Counted from the stretch's first letter, positions 27,636-35,593 are shown. The stretch: DNA of 64,000 nucleotides from Thermogemmatispora onikobensis (GCF_001748285.1 NZ_BDGT01000031.1:1-64000); one strand, 5' to 3'. The notes: a model not told the origin generated them from the sequence alone. Program-made: numbers and translations.

Positions 27636-28438
27636 AATGGGCCTGCTTTATTACTGGCACCGATACGGGCGTTGGCAAGACCGTGGTTACGGCGGCCCTG
27701 GCTGCGGCCCTGGTACAGCGCGGGCTGCGCGTCGGGGTGATGAAGCCGGCAGAGACCGACTGTCCCCCGGAGCAGGGACGTGAGGGGGCCCATGATGCGC
27801 AGTGGCTGCGTCAGGTGGCGCACTGTACGGCGCCGCTGGAGCTGATCGTCCCATATGCCTTGCCGCTGCCGCTGGCCCCGACCCTCTCGGCGGAGGAGGC
27901 CGGGGTCACCATCGAATTGGCCGAAATCGTCCACTGCTATCGACAGCTCCTGGCGACCCATGATGCGGTGCTTGTCGAAGGAGCGGGTGGTCTCTTGGTG
28001 CCGCTGACGGCCCAGCAGACTATGCTTGATCTGGCCGTCACGCTGGGGCTACCGCTGCTGGTCGTCGCGCGCAACGTCCTGGGAGTCATCAACCACACCT
28101 GTCTGACCGTCGCCGTGGCCAGCCGGCGGACGCGCGTCCTGGGCGTTGTGCTCAACCATCCGGGAGCACCTGACGAGAGCGATCTGTCGGTGCGCAGCAA
28201 TGCCGACGCCTTGCGGCGCTGGTGTCCGGTGCCGTTGTATGGTCCCTTGCCCCATCTCACCGACCTGAACGAGGAGACCCTGGCGGCTGCCGGCAGCCAG
28301 CTTCTGGGCGCCGGATTGCTGGAGAGCATGGCGCTGGACATCGCCGAGGGTCAGGGAGTTGGCACGACTGCGGCGGCGTCGGCGTCGGCGACGGAAGAGG
28401 GGATTCCCACCGAGCCGCTCAATGAAGCGGGCGCCTGA
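27632..28438 (+). CDS. bioD: Dethiobiotin synthetase
   Basis: ATP-dependent ring closure of DAPA with CO2 to dethiobiotin. The 268-aa product starts with FITGTDTGVGKTVVTAAL, the BioD P-loop. It has the substrate-binding MKPAETDC and LVEGAGGLLVPLT. The last 30 residues are an Ala/Ser/Glu-rich tail (GVGTTAAASASATEEG) absent from standard BioD. The ATG lies inside the bioA stop overlap. Confidence 0.94.
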   Translation: MKWACFITGTDTGVGKTVVTAALAAALVQRGLRVGVMKPAETDCPPEQGREGAHDAQWLRQVAHCTAPLELIVPYALPLPLAPTLSAEEAGVTIELAEIVHCYRQLLATHDAVLVEGAGGLLVPLTAQQTMLDLAVTLGLPLLVVARNVLGVINHTCLTVAVASRRTRVLGVVLNHPGAPDESDLSVRSNADALRRWCPVPLYGPLPHLTDLNEETLAAAGSQLLGAGLLESMALDIAEGQGVGTTAAASASATEEGIPTEPLNEAGA

Positions 28439-28473
28439 TTACCGGCAAGCTGCCTGGGGAGGAAAGAAGATTG

Positions 28474-29541
28474 ATGATTGTTGATTTTCAGCATTTGGCT
28501 GACAAAGCCATCAATGGAGAGGTTTTGACGCGCGAGGAATGTCTTGCGGTGCTGACCTGCCCGGATGAGCGTGTCTTAGATCTCCTGGCTGCGACCTATC
28601 GCGTGCGACTGACCTTCTGTGGTCGGCGTGTGCATCTGCACATGCTCATCAACGCCAAGAGCGGGATCTGTCCCGAGGATTGTCATTATTGCTCGCAGTC
28701 GAGTATTTCGCGGGCGGCCATCGAGCGCTATCCGCTGGTCAGTCTGGAGCGTCTGCTGGAGGGGGCGCGCCGGGCGAAGGAGGCGCACTGTCGGCGTTAT
28801 TGCATTGTCATCAGCGGGCGTGGTGCCAACAATCGTGAGATCGATTTTCTGGTGCGGGCCGTGCGGCGTATCAAAGAAGAGGTGGACATTGCCATCTGCT
28901 GCAGCGTCGGGCTGATCTCGGAAGAGAAGGCGCGCCGGCTCGCTGAGGCGGGAGTGGAGCAGCTCAATCATAACTTGAATACCAGCGAGCGCTACTATCC
29001 GACCATCTGTACGACACATACCTATGAAGATCGCTGGCAGACCCTCCAGGCGGCGCGGCGGGCTGGCTTGCACCTGTGTAGTGGGGCGATCTTTGGTCAG
29101 GGGGAGTCGCTGGAGGATATTATCGATGTGGCGCTGGCCCTGCGCGAGCTGGAGCCGCAATCGATTCCGGTGAATTTCCTGTTGCCAATTGCGGGGACGC
29201 CCCTTGAGAACACGCGCTATTTGCGCCCCTATGACTGCCTGCGCATTCTCTGCCTGATGCGCCTGACGAATCCAAAGCAGGAGATTCGCGTCTCAGCGGG
29301 GCGTGAGGTGCACTTGCGTTCATTGCAGCCATTGGCGCTCTATGCGGCCAATTCGGTCTTTGTGTCGGGCTATCTGACGACGCCGGGGCAGCATTATGAG
29401 GAGACGTGGCAGATGATTCGTGATCTAGGCTTTGAGATTGAGGAGCATGTCCCTGAAAGGCCGGAGGAGGCGGCAGCGGTCCTGACGGTTGATGAGGTCG
29501 GTGAGGCCGGCAAGTCGGTTCAAGCTGGTGGGGCTGACTGA
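28474..29541 (+). CDS. bioB: Biotin synthase
   Basis: A radical-SAM enzyme that inserts sulfur into dethiobiotin. The 355-aa product has the CxxxCxxC cluster motif as Cys66, Cys70 and Cys73 in SGICPEDCHYCSQSSIS. It also has VISGRGANNREIDFLVRAVR, AGVEQLNHNLNTSERYYP and PVNFLLPIAGTPLE. The ATG at 28474 follows GGGGAGGAAAG; an in-frame TTG directly before it is less likely. It is last in the bio operon, with a terminator at 29590. Confidence 0.95.
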   Translation: MIVDFQHLADKAINGEVLTREECLAVLTCPDERVLDLLAATYRVRLTFCGRRVHLHMLINAKSGICPEDCHYCSQSSISRAAIERYPLVSLERLLEGARRAKEAHCRRYCIVISGRGANNREIDFLVRAVRRIKEEVDIAICCSVGLISEEKARRLAEAGVEQLNHNLNTSERYYPTICTTHTYEDRWQTLQAARRAGLHLCSGAIFGQGESLEDIIDVALALRELEPQSIPVNFLLPIAGTPLENTRYLRPYDCLRILCLMRLTNPKQEIRVSAGREVHLRSLQPLALYAANSVFVSGYLTTPGQHYEETWQMIRDLGFEIEEHVPERPEEAAAVLTVDEVGEAGKSVQAGGAD

Positions 29542-29589
29542 GGAAGGCTGCTGGACCAGGCTGCCTGCCGGTTCATGGATCACGAAAAA

Positions 29590-29642
29590 GCAGAGGGCAA
29601 CCGTCCTGCTTTGAGCGAGCGGGATGGTTGCCCTCTTTCTGC
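29590..29642. terminator. Bidirectional terminator after bioB
   Basis: GCAGAGGGCAACCGTCC pairs with GGGATGGTTGCCCTC and CTGC. An A-run lies before it and TTTCT in the distal arm. It separates the bio operon from the facing Rpn-like island. Confidence 0.8.
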
Positions 29643-29671
29643 ACAGGTCTGGGAGTGCGGGGGGGTGAGCT

Positions 29672-30013
29672 TTAGGGTTCAGTGTCGTCGCTTTCGTGCT
29701 CGAGGAGATAGGGGAGCAAGAGAGCGCGCAGGTGCTCGGCGTCAGGGGCCTGGCCGATCATGAGCAAGAGCTGATGGATGGTGCGCAGCGAATGGATGTG
29801 AGCGGCCACGGTGGTGGCGAGGGGCTCCAATTGGGGGAAGCAGCTGCGCACACCGGTGACGAAGTCTTCGCGGCCCTGCTGGAGGGCTTGCTGACGACCC
29901 TGCTGGAAAGCTTGCTGAATACCTTGCTGAATGCCTTGCTGCAGTCCTTCCTCAATGAGGGCACGGGCAGCGTCGGTCTGTTTGAGTTCGGCGATGAGGT
30001 CATCGAGTGACAT
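29672..30013 (-). CDS. Tail-only copy of an Rpn/PD-(D/E)XK protein (113 aa)
   Basis: Starts MSLDDLIAELKQTDAARALIEEG, then short QQGIQQ-type repeats, then GREDFVTGVRSCFPQLEPL. This is the C-terminal third of the full-length protein at 30151-31188. It has its own start codon and an AAGGAT ribosome site, and no nuclease domain. The stretch 29769-29853 is nearly identical at DNA level to 30261-30345 of the full-length gene. It is probably translated, and could act as an assembly partner or competitor of the full protein. A non-functional leftover of tandem duplication is the alternative. Confidence 0.6.
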   Translation of the reverse strand: MSLDDLIAELKQTDAARALIEEGLQQGIQQGIQQAFQQGRQQALQQGREDFVTGVRSCFPQLEPLATTVAAHIHSLRTIHQLLLMIGQAPDAEHLRALLLPYLLEHESDDTEP

Positions 30014-30056
30014 AGCGGCCTGCGATCCTTTCCTTATCTTCGTAGGGGGTGAGTGA

Positions 30057-30087
30057 TCAGCTCCCGCTCGTGACGAGTGGGAGCTGA
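30057..30087. terminator. Hairpin between a full-length Rpn-like gene and its tail-only copy
   Basis: TCAGCTCCCGCTCG, TGA loop, CGAGTGGGAGCTGA, with one G-T pair. No T-run follows in either direction, so it may be a processing or attenuation element. A hairpin in the same relative place follows the other full-length gene (31949-31987). Confidence 0.5.
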
Positions 30088-30150
30088 CCAGAGAAAGGGA
30101 GAAGCTAACTCCGACGGCGGTGAAAGTGGGTGATGAGAGAAAGGGTCTGG

Positions 30151-31188
30151 CTAAGGCTGGGAGCCGTTGCCGGTCGGCGGCTGACCCGTGTTGTCAGGCA
30201 GGTGGGCGAGCAGCGACGACTGGAGCTCCTCGGCGCTACGTGCGAGGCCGATCGTGAGCAGGAGCTGATGGATGGTGCGCAGCGAATGGATGTGAGCGGC
30301 CACGGTGGTGGCGAGCGGCTCCAACTGGGGGAAGCGGCTGCGCACGCCAGCGATGAAGTCCTCGCGGCCCTCTAGCAGGTCTTGCTGGATGCCTTGCTGA
30401 ATACCTTGTTGGATGCCTTGCTGAATACCTTGTTGGATGCCTTGCTGAATACCTTGTTGGATGCCTTGCTGAATACCTTGCTGCAGCCCTTCCTCAATGA
30501 GGGCACGGGCAGCGTCGGTCTGTTTCAGTTCTTGTAAAAATTCGGTCAGCATCGTGAACTGCTCCTGAAGCCACTGGCGCTCGCTGGCGGGAGCGTCGGC
30601 CCAGGCCAGCGAGGCTAACAACAAACCCACTTCGAGTAACTCATACTGACGTGCCTGCTGCAGGCGCTCGATCATCGCCCGGATGACCTGGCGACTGCGC
30701 CCCTCGCGAGTGAGTGGCAGCAGAGGTAATAACCCTGGCAATTGTCTCGCAAGCAACTCCTGCGCGGGCAGCTCCCAGAGCTTGATCACCTGAAAGTAGA
30801 AGTCGTAAACGGGGGTAGCGTTAGGCAGTTGACGCCGGTAGGGTGTCGCAACTACCCCGCAACGACGCAGATAGATCACGCAGGAGAGCACAGGATAGCC
30901 GTAGCGTTCGTCTGCAAGGATATTATACATCAGCAGACGCTGGGCCATCTTGCCATCGGCCCGGCTCTGAAACTCTAGATGAATGAGCAGCGTTTTCCCT
31001 TCCAGAGAGCAGGCGCTCAATGTGTCGGCGGCGAGCAGCCCTAGCTCAGGAAGGGACGGATCGGGTTTCAGGACAAACTCCCCAGAGGCATGCTGCAGCA
31101 AGCGAGCCTGCGGCAGAATATAGGTGATCAGGTCCTGTGCCGCCAGCCCGAAGAGTCGCTTCATGCTCCGGTCCCAGTGGGAAACCAT
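30151..31188 (-). CDS. Rpn-family PD-(D/E)XK nuclease-like protein with QQGI repeats (copy 1)
   Basis: The 345-aa product starts MVSHWDRSMKRLFGLAAQDL. The Rpn/transposase-31-like core has Asp in LLAADTLSACSLEGK and the Glu-x-Gln in LLIHLEFQSRAD, matching the PD-(D/E)XK pattern. YPVLSCVIYLRRCG and the helical ASERQWLQEQFTMLTEFLQEL follow. A run of eight QQGI units, encoded by 24-nt DNA repeats, leads to a conserved C-terminal tail. In E. coli related Rpn proteins promote recombination and cleave DNA. An in-frame GTG at 31200 is an alternative start. The upstream region shares a 27-bp element with copy 2. Confidence 0.8.
   Translation of the reverse strand: MVSHWDRSMKRLFGLAAQDLITYILPQARLLQHASGEFVLKPDPSLPELGLLAADTLSACSLEGKTLLIHLEFQSRADGKMAQRLLMYNILADERYGYPVLSCVIYLRRCGVVATPYRRQLPNATPVYDFYFQVIKLWELPAQELLARQLPGLLPLLPLTREGRSRQVIRAMIERLQQARQYELLEVGLLLASLAWADAPASERQWLQEQFTMLTEFLQELKQTDAARALIEEGLQQGIQQGIQQGIQQGIQQGIQQGIQQGIQQGIQQDLLEGREDFIAGVRSRFPQLEPLATTVAAHIHSLRTIHQLLLTIGLARSAEELQSSLLAHLPDNTGQPPTGNGSQP
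30373..30490. repeat. 24-nt tandem repeat inside the Rpn-like gene
   Basis: Alternating CTTGCTGAATAC and CTTGTTGGATGC units, about four and a half copies of the 24-nt pair. On the minus strand they encode QQGIQQGI. Such in-frame repeats can expand or contract without breaking the frame. Confidence 0.8.
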
Positions 31189-31295
31189 CGCCCGGTGCAC
31201 TTCCTCCTTGATGGCAGAGCTTCTGAGAGGAGTATACCAGCTTGAGTAATAGAGATCAATATCTAAAACGATAAATTTTCCTGAGAATGTGTGAC

Positions 31296-31322
31296 CATTT
31301 CTAAACAAGCAAGCTATATTTA
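31296..31322. promoter_or_regulatory. Conserved 27-bp element upstream of Rpn-like copy 1
   Basis: Begins CATTTCTAAACAAGCAAGC and ends ATATTTA. The element at 33174-33200, upstream of copy 2, differs at one base. The flanking AGATCAA is also shared. It is likely part of the promoter or a regulator site. Confidence 0.55.
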
Positions 31323-31475
31323 AAGAAGCGAGCAGTGAAATGGGAGCCACGACTCTGCCCGGGTAGTGGTGGTGAGGAGGAGGGCCGTCAGCGCAGAGCG
31401 AGCAGGTGGGTGCGAGAGGGCGTGCTCGCTCTGCGGGCCGACGGGATCTCGGAGCAGGATCAGCTCTTGGACTCG

Positions 31476-31910
31476 CTAGCGGGAGCCGTGGTCGGTGGGA
31501 GCGCTTGGGGGCTGGTCATCGCTTGCGGGCAGGTGGGCGAGCAGGAGAGCGCGCAGACGCTCGGCGTCGGGCAGAGTAGCGGCCTGTCCAGTGAGCATCA
31601 AAAGCGTGTCAAGATCGCTGATGGCGGTAGCGGCCAGAGCGGCAAGCTCGCTGAGAGAGGAGAAACGGGCACTGACAATGTCTACCAGGAGCCGTCGGTT
31701 CTTCTGGAGACTTTCTTGTAGGCCCTCTTGACGGCCCTGCTGGAGGCCTTCTTGTAAGCCCTCTTGACGGCCCTGCTGGAGGCCTTCTTGTAAGCCCTCT
31801 TGGCGACCCTGCTGGAGGCCTTCTTGTAAGCCCTCTTGACGGCCTTCCTGGATAAGAGCGCGGGCGGCGTCGGTCTGTTTGAGTTCGGCGATGAGGTCAT
31901 CGAGGGACAT
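31476..31910 (-). CDS. Tail-only copy of an Rpn/PD-(D/E)XK protein (144 aa)
   Basis: Starts MSLDDLIAELKQTDAARALIQEG, the same leader peptide as the other tail-only gene. It continues with 12-residue repeats RQEGLQEGLQQG and then KNRRLLVDIVSARFSSLSEL. It copies the C-terminal end of the full-length neighbour at 32043-33068; 31586-31735 is almost identical to 32143-32292. It has its own ATG with AAGGATGGAG upstream and lacks the nuclease core. It carries one repeat more than its parent. Roles as subunit partner or inhibitor are possible, but nothing proves them. Confidence 0.6.
   Translation of the reverse strand: MSLDDLIAELKQTDAARALIQEGRQEGLQEGLQQGRQEGLQEGLQQGRQEGLQEGLQQGRQEGLQESLQKNRRLLVDIVSARFSSLSELAALAATAISDLDTLLMLTGQAATLPDAERLRALLLAHLPASDDQPPSAPTDHGSR
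31720..31850. repeat. 36-nt tandem repeat in the tail-only gene, also present at 32277-32370
   Basis: Units of the form CTGGAGGCCTTCTTGTAAG plus CCCTCTTGACGGCC encode RQEGLQEGLQQG on the minus strand. There are about three and a half copies here and two and a half in the full-length gene. Confidence 0.8.
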
Positions 31911-31948
31911 GGCAGCTCCATCCTTTCTGTATGAAGAGGGGTGGGTGG

Positions 31949-31987
31949 GTGGTCAGCCCCGCTCTGAGGAAGCTGCGGCTGACCACC
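31949..31987. terminator. Hairpin between full-length copy 2 and its tail-only gene
   Basis: GTGGTCAGCC (31949-31958) pairs perfectly with GGCTGACCAC (31978-31987). No T-run. Same position as the hairpin at 30057-30087, although the sequence differs. Confidence 0.5.
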
Positions 31988-32042
31988 GTGAGGGGTGAAG
32001 CCGGCTCCGACTTTGGTGAAAGTGGAGGGTGAAGCGTTGAGG

Positions 32043-33068
32043 TTATGGCTGGAAGCCGTTGCCGGTCGGGGACTGACCCGCGTTGTCAGGCAGATGGGCG
32101 AGCAGCAAGGAACGCAGGTGCTCGGCGTCGGGAACAGTGCTGGCCTGTCCAGTGAGCGTCAAAAGCGTGTCAAGATCGCTGATGGCGGTAGCGGCCAGAG
32201 CGGCAAGCTCGCTGAGAGAGGAGAAACGGGCACTGACAATGTCTACCAGGAGCCGCCGGTTCTTCTGGAGACTTTCTTGTAAGCCCTCTTGACGGCCCTG
32301 CTGGAGGCCTTCTTGTAAGCCCTCTTGGCGACCCTGCTGGAGGCCTTCTTGTAAGCCCTCTTGACGGCCTTCCTGGATAAGAGCGCGGGCGGCGTCGGTC
32401 TGCTTCAATTCTTGTAAAAATTCGGTCAGCATTGTGAACTGCTCCTGAAGCCACTGGCGCTCGCTGGCGGGAGCGTCGGCCCAGGCCAGCGAGGCTAACA
32501 ACAAACCAACTTCGAGTAATTCATACTGGCGCGCCCGCTGCAGGCGCTCGATCATCGTGCGGATAACCTGGCGACTGTGCCCCTCACGCGAGAGCGGCAA
32601 CAAAGGCAGCAACCCCGGAAGCTGCCGCGCCAGCAAGGCCTGTGCCGAAAGTTCCCAGAGTTTGACGATGCGAAAGTAGAACTCATGCACAGGCGAATCA
32701 TCAGGCAGAAAGCGCTGATAGGGCGTCGTCGGGACACCACAGCGGCGCAGGTAGATGACACACGAGAGCACCGGGTACCCGAAGCGCCGGTCTGCAAGAA
32801 TATTATACATCAGCAGGCGCTGGGGCATGCTGGGGTCAGCCCGACTCTGAAACTCCAGGTGGATGAGCAGAGGCTTGCCCGCCAGCGTGCAAGTGCTCAA
32901 GGCATCAGCGTACAAGGCTCCTAGCTCGGTGAGCGGCGGATCAATGGCAAGCACAAACTCGCCCGAAGCCTGCTGGACATGGCTGGCCCCCGGCAAGACA
33001 AAGGTGATCAGATCCTGCGCGGCCAGCGAGAACAGCCGCTTCAGGCTGAGATCCCAGGACGAGACCAT
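32043..33068 (-). CDS. Rpn-family PD-(D/E)XK nuclease-like protein with QEGLQ repeats (copy 2)
   Basis: The 341-aa product starts MVSSWDLSLKRLFSLAAQDL and is a close paralogue of the 30151-31188 protein through the core. It has Asp in LYADALSTCTLAGK and LLIHLEFQSRAD with the ExQ of the PD-(D/E)XK fold. From the repeat onward it differs: QEGLQEGLQQGR units replace QQGI, and the tail is KNRRLLVDIVSARFSS rather than EDFIAGVRSRFPQL. The core is therefore combined with two unrelated-looking tails. AAGGAGG lies 15 nt before the ATG, a rather long spacing. Confidence 0.8.
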   Translation of the reverse strand: MVSSWDLSLKRLFSLAAQDLITFVLPGASHVQQASGEFVLAIDPPLTELGALYADALSTCTLAGKPLLIHLEFQSRADPSMPQRLLMYNILADRRFGYPVLSCVIYLRRCGVPTTPYQRFLPDDSPVHEFYFRIVKLWELSAQALLARQLPGLLPLLPLSREGHSRQVIRTMIERLQRARQYELLEVGLLLASLAWADAPASERQWLQEQFTMLTEFLQELKQTDAARALIQEGRQEGLQEGLQQGRQEGLQEGLQQGRQEGLQESLQKNRRLLVDIVSARFSSLSELAALAATAISDLDTLLTLTGQASTVPDAEHLRSLLLAHLPDNAGQSPTGNGFQP

Positions 33069-33173
33069 AGAGTGAGGCGCTCAACCTCCTTCAGCGTGCT
33101 GAGGGAAGTATAGCAGATTTGGAAACATAGATCAAGGGCTTTTGATGGAAAGATCGCTTGAAAAAGAAGTGAT

Positions 33174-33200
33174 CATTTCTAAACAAGCAAGCGATATTTA
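33174..33200. promoter_or_regulatory. Conserved 27-bp element upstream of Rpn-like copy 2
   Basis: Matches 31296-31322 at 26 of 27 positions. It lies about 110 nt before the start codon at 33068. The remainder of the gap to 33493 holds no recognisable gene. Confidence 0.55.
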
Positions 33201-33493
33201 GTAGAGCCACTGCGAAAGCCTCTCACAGCCGCTCGCCGGCCTGCTTGACGGAAGGAGAAAACTGCGGCAAGGCGCTGCCCCGTCCGTCCGCTCCGCGGGC
33301 AGGGACCTCACGCCGCCTGCTCGCGCTCAAGAGAAAGTCGGTCTGAAGGGGCCTGACGACGGCCAGACTGGCAGGCTGAAACTTCGAAGGCACACAGCAT
33401 GATCAGTGGGACAGTGGGACAGTCGCCGGGAGCAGCTAGCCCATATCTCGGCGCTCACAGTGCAAGACGAATGGGGACAGGGAAGACGACAGC

Positions 33494-33739
33494 TCACTCT
33501 TCCTGGTCCTGGTGCCCGTTCTCCGCTTCTTCCTCCGGCCCCTCAACCTCTTCAAGCAGCTCTTCCATCGGCACCTTGAGGTAACGCGCTACTTTCCAGA
33601 GCGTCAGCGAACTCGGCATGTAGTGCTTGTCGTTCACCAGACGCCGAACGAGGTTGATGGGGACATTGGCTTCGCGAGAAAGGCGACCTTGACTGATTCC
33701 TCTCTCTCGCAGGATTTCTCTGACACGCAAACGTAGCAT
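33494..33739 (-). CDS. Small XRE (Cro/CI-type) repressor
   Basis: The 81-aa product from MLRLRVREILRERGISQ has a lambda-repressor-like helix-turn-helix (GISQGRLSREANVPINLVRRLVND). ALWKVARYLKVPME-like ends and an acidic tail (EEEAENGHQDQEE) follow. The frame stays open for 44 more codons upstream, so an earlier start (ATG 33817) is possible, but it has no better ribosome site. Three related palindromes lie in the divergent promoter region to 33990 and are the probable operators. Confidence 0.8.
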   Translation of the reverse strand: MLRLRVREILRERGISQGRLSREANVPINLVRRLVNDKHYMPSSLTLWKVARYLKVPMEELLEEVEGPEEEAENGHQDQEE

Positions 33740-33815
33740 AGGAATAGCACTCAGATTCTCCCCAGCTTTCTTGTTCTGAGTATACAGATCACTTACTAGT
33801 GATAGAACTCCCCTC

Positions 33816-33917
33816 ATCAGAGCACTCTGATAAGAGGAGTCTAATCTAGTGCATTTCATTAGAATCCCCAAACTTTAGAGCGCTCTTATAAAAGATCCTT
33901 GATAAGAACACTCTGAT
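33816..33917. promoter_or_regulatory. Three related operator-like palindromes before the XRE gene
   Basis: Site 1 (33816-33831) is ATCAGAG, CA, CTCTGAT, a perfect inverted repeat. Site 2 (33877-33886) is AGAGCGCTCT. Site 3 (33902-33917) is ATAAGAA, CA, CTCTGAT. A different palindrome, ATCACT-N4-AGTGAT, lies at 33788-33803. The set sits in the AT-rich divergent region, the usual place for repressor sites. Confidence 0.6.
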
Positions 33918-33990
33918 ATGATATACTTGATCTGGTACTACTACTACCGAAGATCCCAAAGATGCCTATCTCAAGAAAGGAGCGTGCAAG

Positions 33991-34260
33991 ATGACGCGCC
34001 AGGAAGCTGAAGCGCTGGCCGAGCGCATCCGCAACGATCGAGAAGCGCGGGTCACGGTCCTGCGCATTCAAGAGCAGCGCGAGCCGCCGGGCAGCTATCA
34101 TCTGCTCTGCGCCCATGCCAATGGTCTCTGTTTCCTGGTCACCAAAGAACAGGACTGGCAGCGCCAGCGCCAGCACGCGCTAGAAGGTCATCCCCTGACC
34201 AGGCTCGCTCTGGAGAAAGAGAGGTGGGAACCGTTGTCGCACTTCGACAGTGCCTTGTGA
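33991..34260 (+). CDS. Uncharacterised 89-aa protein divergent from the XRE repressor
   Basis: MTRQEAEALAERIRNDREARVTVLRI is followed by a short beta-rich part (SYHLLCAHANGLCFLVTKEQDW). AAAGGAG lies 9 nt before the ATG. No motif is recognised. It shares the operator-rich divergent region with the XRE gene, so it is probably repressed by it. Confidence 0.6.
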   Translation: MTRQEAEALAERIRNDREARVTVLRIQEQREPPGSYHLLCAHANGLCFLVTKEQDWQRQRQHALEGHPLTRLALEKERWEPLSHFDSAL

Positions 34261-34394
34261 GATGGTGAGGGCGGCCTGCCTTGCGCTGCTGGTCTTGCTT
34301 TGCCTTGCCTCGCCTCGCCTGATGTGATGGTGATGGCCTGCTATTTCGTGGAGTTGGCTTTGTTACCTTGCTGAAGAAGTGGAGAGTGGTTCTG

Positions 34395-35144
34395 ATGTTA
34401 CGACGCACCCTCTTGCTCGGCTCGCCCGCGCTGGCCCTGGCCCTGACCGGGACCGGAACGGCTGCGCAAGACGCCGACGCCTGTGACGATCCGACCGTGG
34501 TCCTGGCGCTGGATAAAGACGAGTGTCAGGCGCGCCTGCTGATGCGAGCGGCGACGCTGGCCGAACGCAGCGGCAGGCTGGTTGAGGCCCTGCGCCTGAC
34601 GCAGGCGGCCTCTGAGCTAGCCCGGCGCTCGACTTCTCCCTACACCGAGGTCCCCGTCGCCTATCTGGCGGTCCTCTGCGGCGAATATGCCCGTCAGCAC
34701 CACGATACCCCCATGTTGGAGACGGCCCACAGCCTGGCGCACAAGCTCCGCGGCACGCTCCTGCACGATGGCGACCTGGCTCAGCTCCGCCTGCAGCTTG
34801 CCCTGTTGACCAGGCCCCAGGCCGCTGCTGAGCTGGCCCGCCTCACGCTCGACGTCTGGTGGCACCCTGAGCTGATGCTCAGTGACGGAACCTGGCACTG
34901 GGCACGCGGGGGCTTTGTGGTGAAGTCGCTGGAAGCTCTGATCCTGGGCGGCTACCTGGCGCAGGCCCGCGAGCTGGCCGACTATTTTGCCCGCCATCCG
35001 CAGACCTTCACCGCCTACGAGGCCCTGCGCTGGGAATGGGCCGCCATTCGCACCCGCCTCTACGGCTGCCTGACTGAGCGCCGCGCCTTCCGCCGCCAGG
35101 CCTGCTGTCGCGGCTACGTCCGTCAAGCCGTGGTTGCCCTCTAA
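34395..35144 (+). CDS. Uncharacterised 249-aa protein with helical repeats
   Basis: The N-terminus MLRRTLLLGSPALALALTGTGTAAQ looks like a signal or membrane-insertion segment, or a remnant of one. The rest is helical and Ala/Leu-rich with TPR-like pairs (ATLAERSGRLVEALRLTQAASELA, GGYLAQARELADYFARHP), resembling the C-terminal sensor part of XRE/TPR regulators. GGAGAG lies 9 nt before the ATG at 34395. In a few such regulators the helix-turn-helix has been lost, and this gene may be one. Function is unknown. Confidence 0.6.
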   Translation: MLRRTLLLGSPALALALTGTGTAAQDADACDDPTVVLALDKDECQARLLMRAATLAERSGRLVEALRLTQAASELARRSTSPYTEVPVAYLAVLCGEYARQHHDTPMLETAHSLAHKLRGTLLHDGDLAQLRLQLALLTRPQAAAELARLTLDVWWHPELMLSDGTWHWARGGFVVKSLEALILGGYLAQARELADYFARHPQTFTAYEALRWEWAAIRTRLYGCLTERRAFRRQACCRGYVRQAVVAL

Positions 35145-35173
35145 TAAGGAATGCCTGGAGGAGGCTCGATGCA

Positions 35174-35536
35174 ATGATCACTGTTCAGGGAAGCGCAGAA
35201 GAGAGCCAGCCCACCACGATGGCCATCTATAAGGCGATCGCGCGCCGTCGAGAGAAGGATTATCGCCGTCGGCTGGTGGCCTCGGGACGCGCCTGCCGAC
35301 CCTATGGCTCCTTCGGCGATGATCCTGTCGCCGTGATGGTGCTCACCCCACGTTTCGAACGTGCCGAGCGCGAATTTCTGCCGGCTCGCATTCGACGCCG
35401 CCTGCGCCGCTATCGCCTGGGCCAGACCTGCGCTGAGACACCCGCCAGACCCGCCAGCGCCCAGCCCGCTGCAGCGTCTGGCTCACAAGCAGACCCCTTT
35501 CCGATCCGCTCTTCGAGTGTTCGTTTGCTCTCTTAA
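35174..35536 (+). CDS. Uncharacterised 120-aa basic protein
   Basis: It starts 9 nt after GGAGGAGG and encodes MITVQGSAEESQPTTMAIYKAIARRREKDYRRRLV. This is basic and helical to about residue 80, then a Pro/Ala-rich tail. It is 29 nt downstream of the 249-aa gene and probably in the same transcript. No family is recognised; it could be spurious. Confidence 0.4.
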   Translation: MITVQGSAEESQPTTMAIYKAIARRREKDYRRRLVASGRACRPYGSFGDDPVAVMVLTPRFERAEREFLPARIRRRLRRYRLGQTCAETPARPASAQPAAASGSQADPFPIRSSSVRLLS

Positions 35537-35556
35537 CCCTCTGGCCCGCTCAGGTT

Positions 35557-35593
35557 GGGGAGGGCGAGTCGGTCGCGACCGGTCGCTCTCCCC
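35557..35593. terminator. Hairpin between convergent genes
   Basis: GGGGAGGGCGA pairs with TCGCTCTCCCC (one G-T), with an inner palindrome GGTCGCGACC. No T-run. It lies between the 120-aa gene and the 3' end of the facing depolymerase gene. Confidence 0.45.

Noticed and set aside
30057-31987. Transposon end or insertion sequence for the Rpn-like island
   Set aside because: Although Rpn proteins are sometimes labelled transposase-like, no terminal inverted repeats or target duplications were found around the units.
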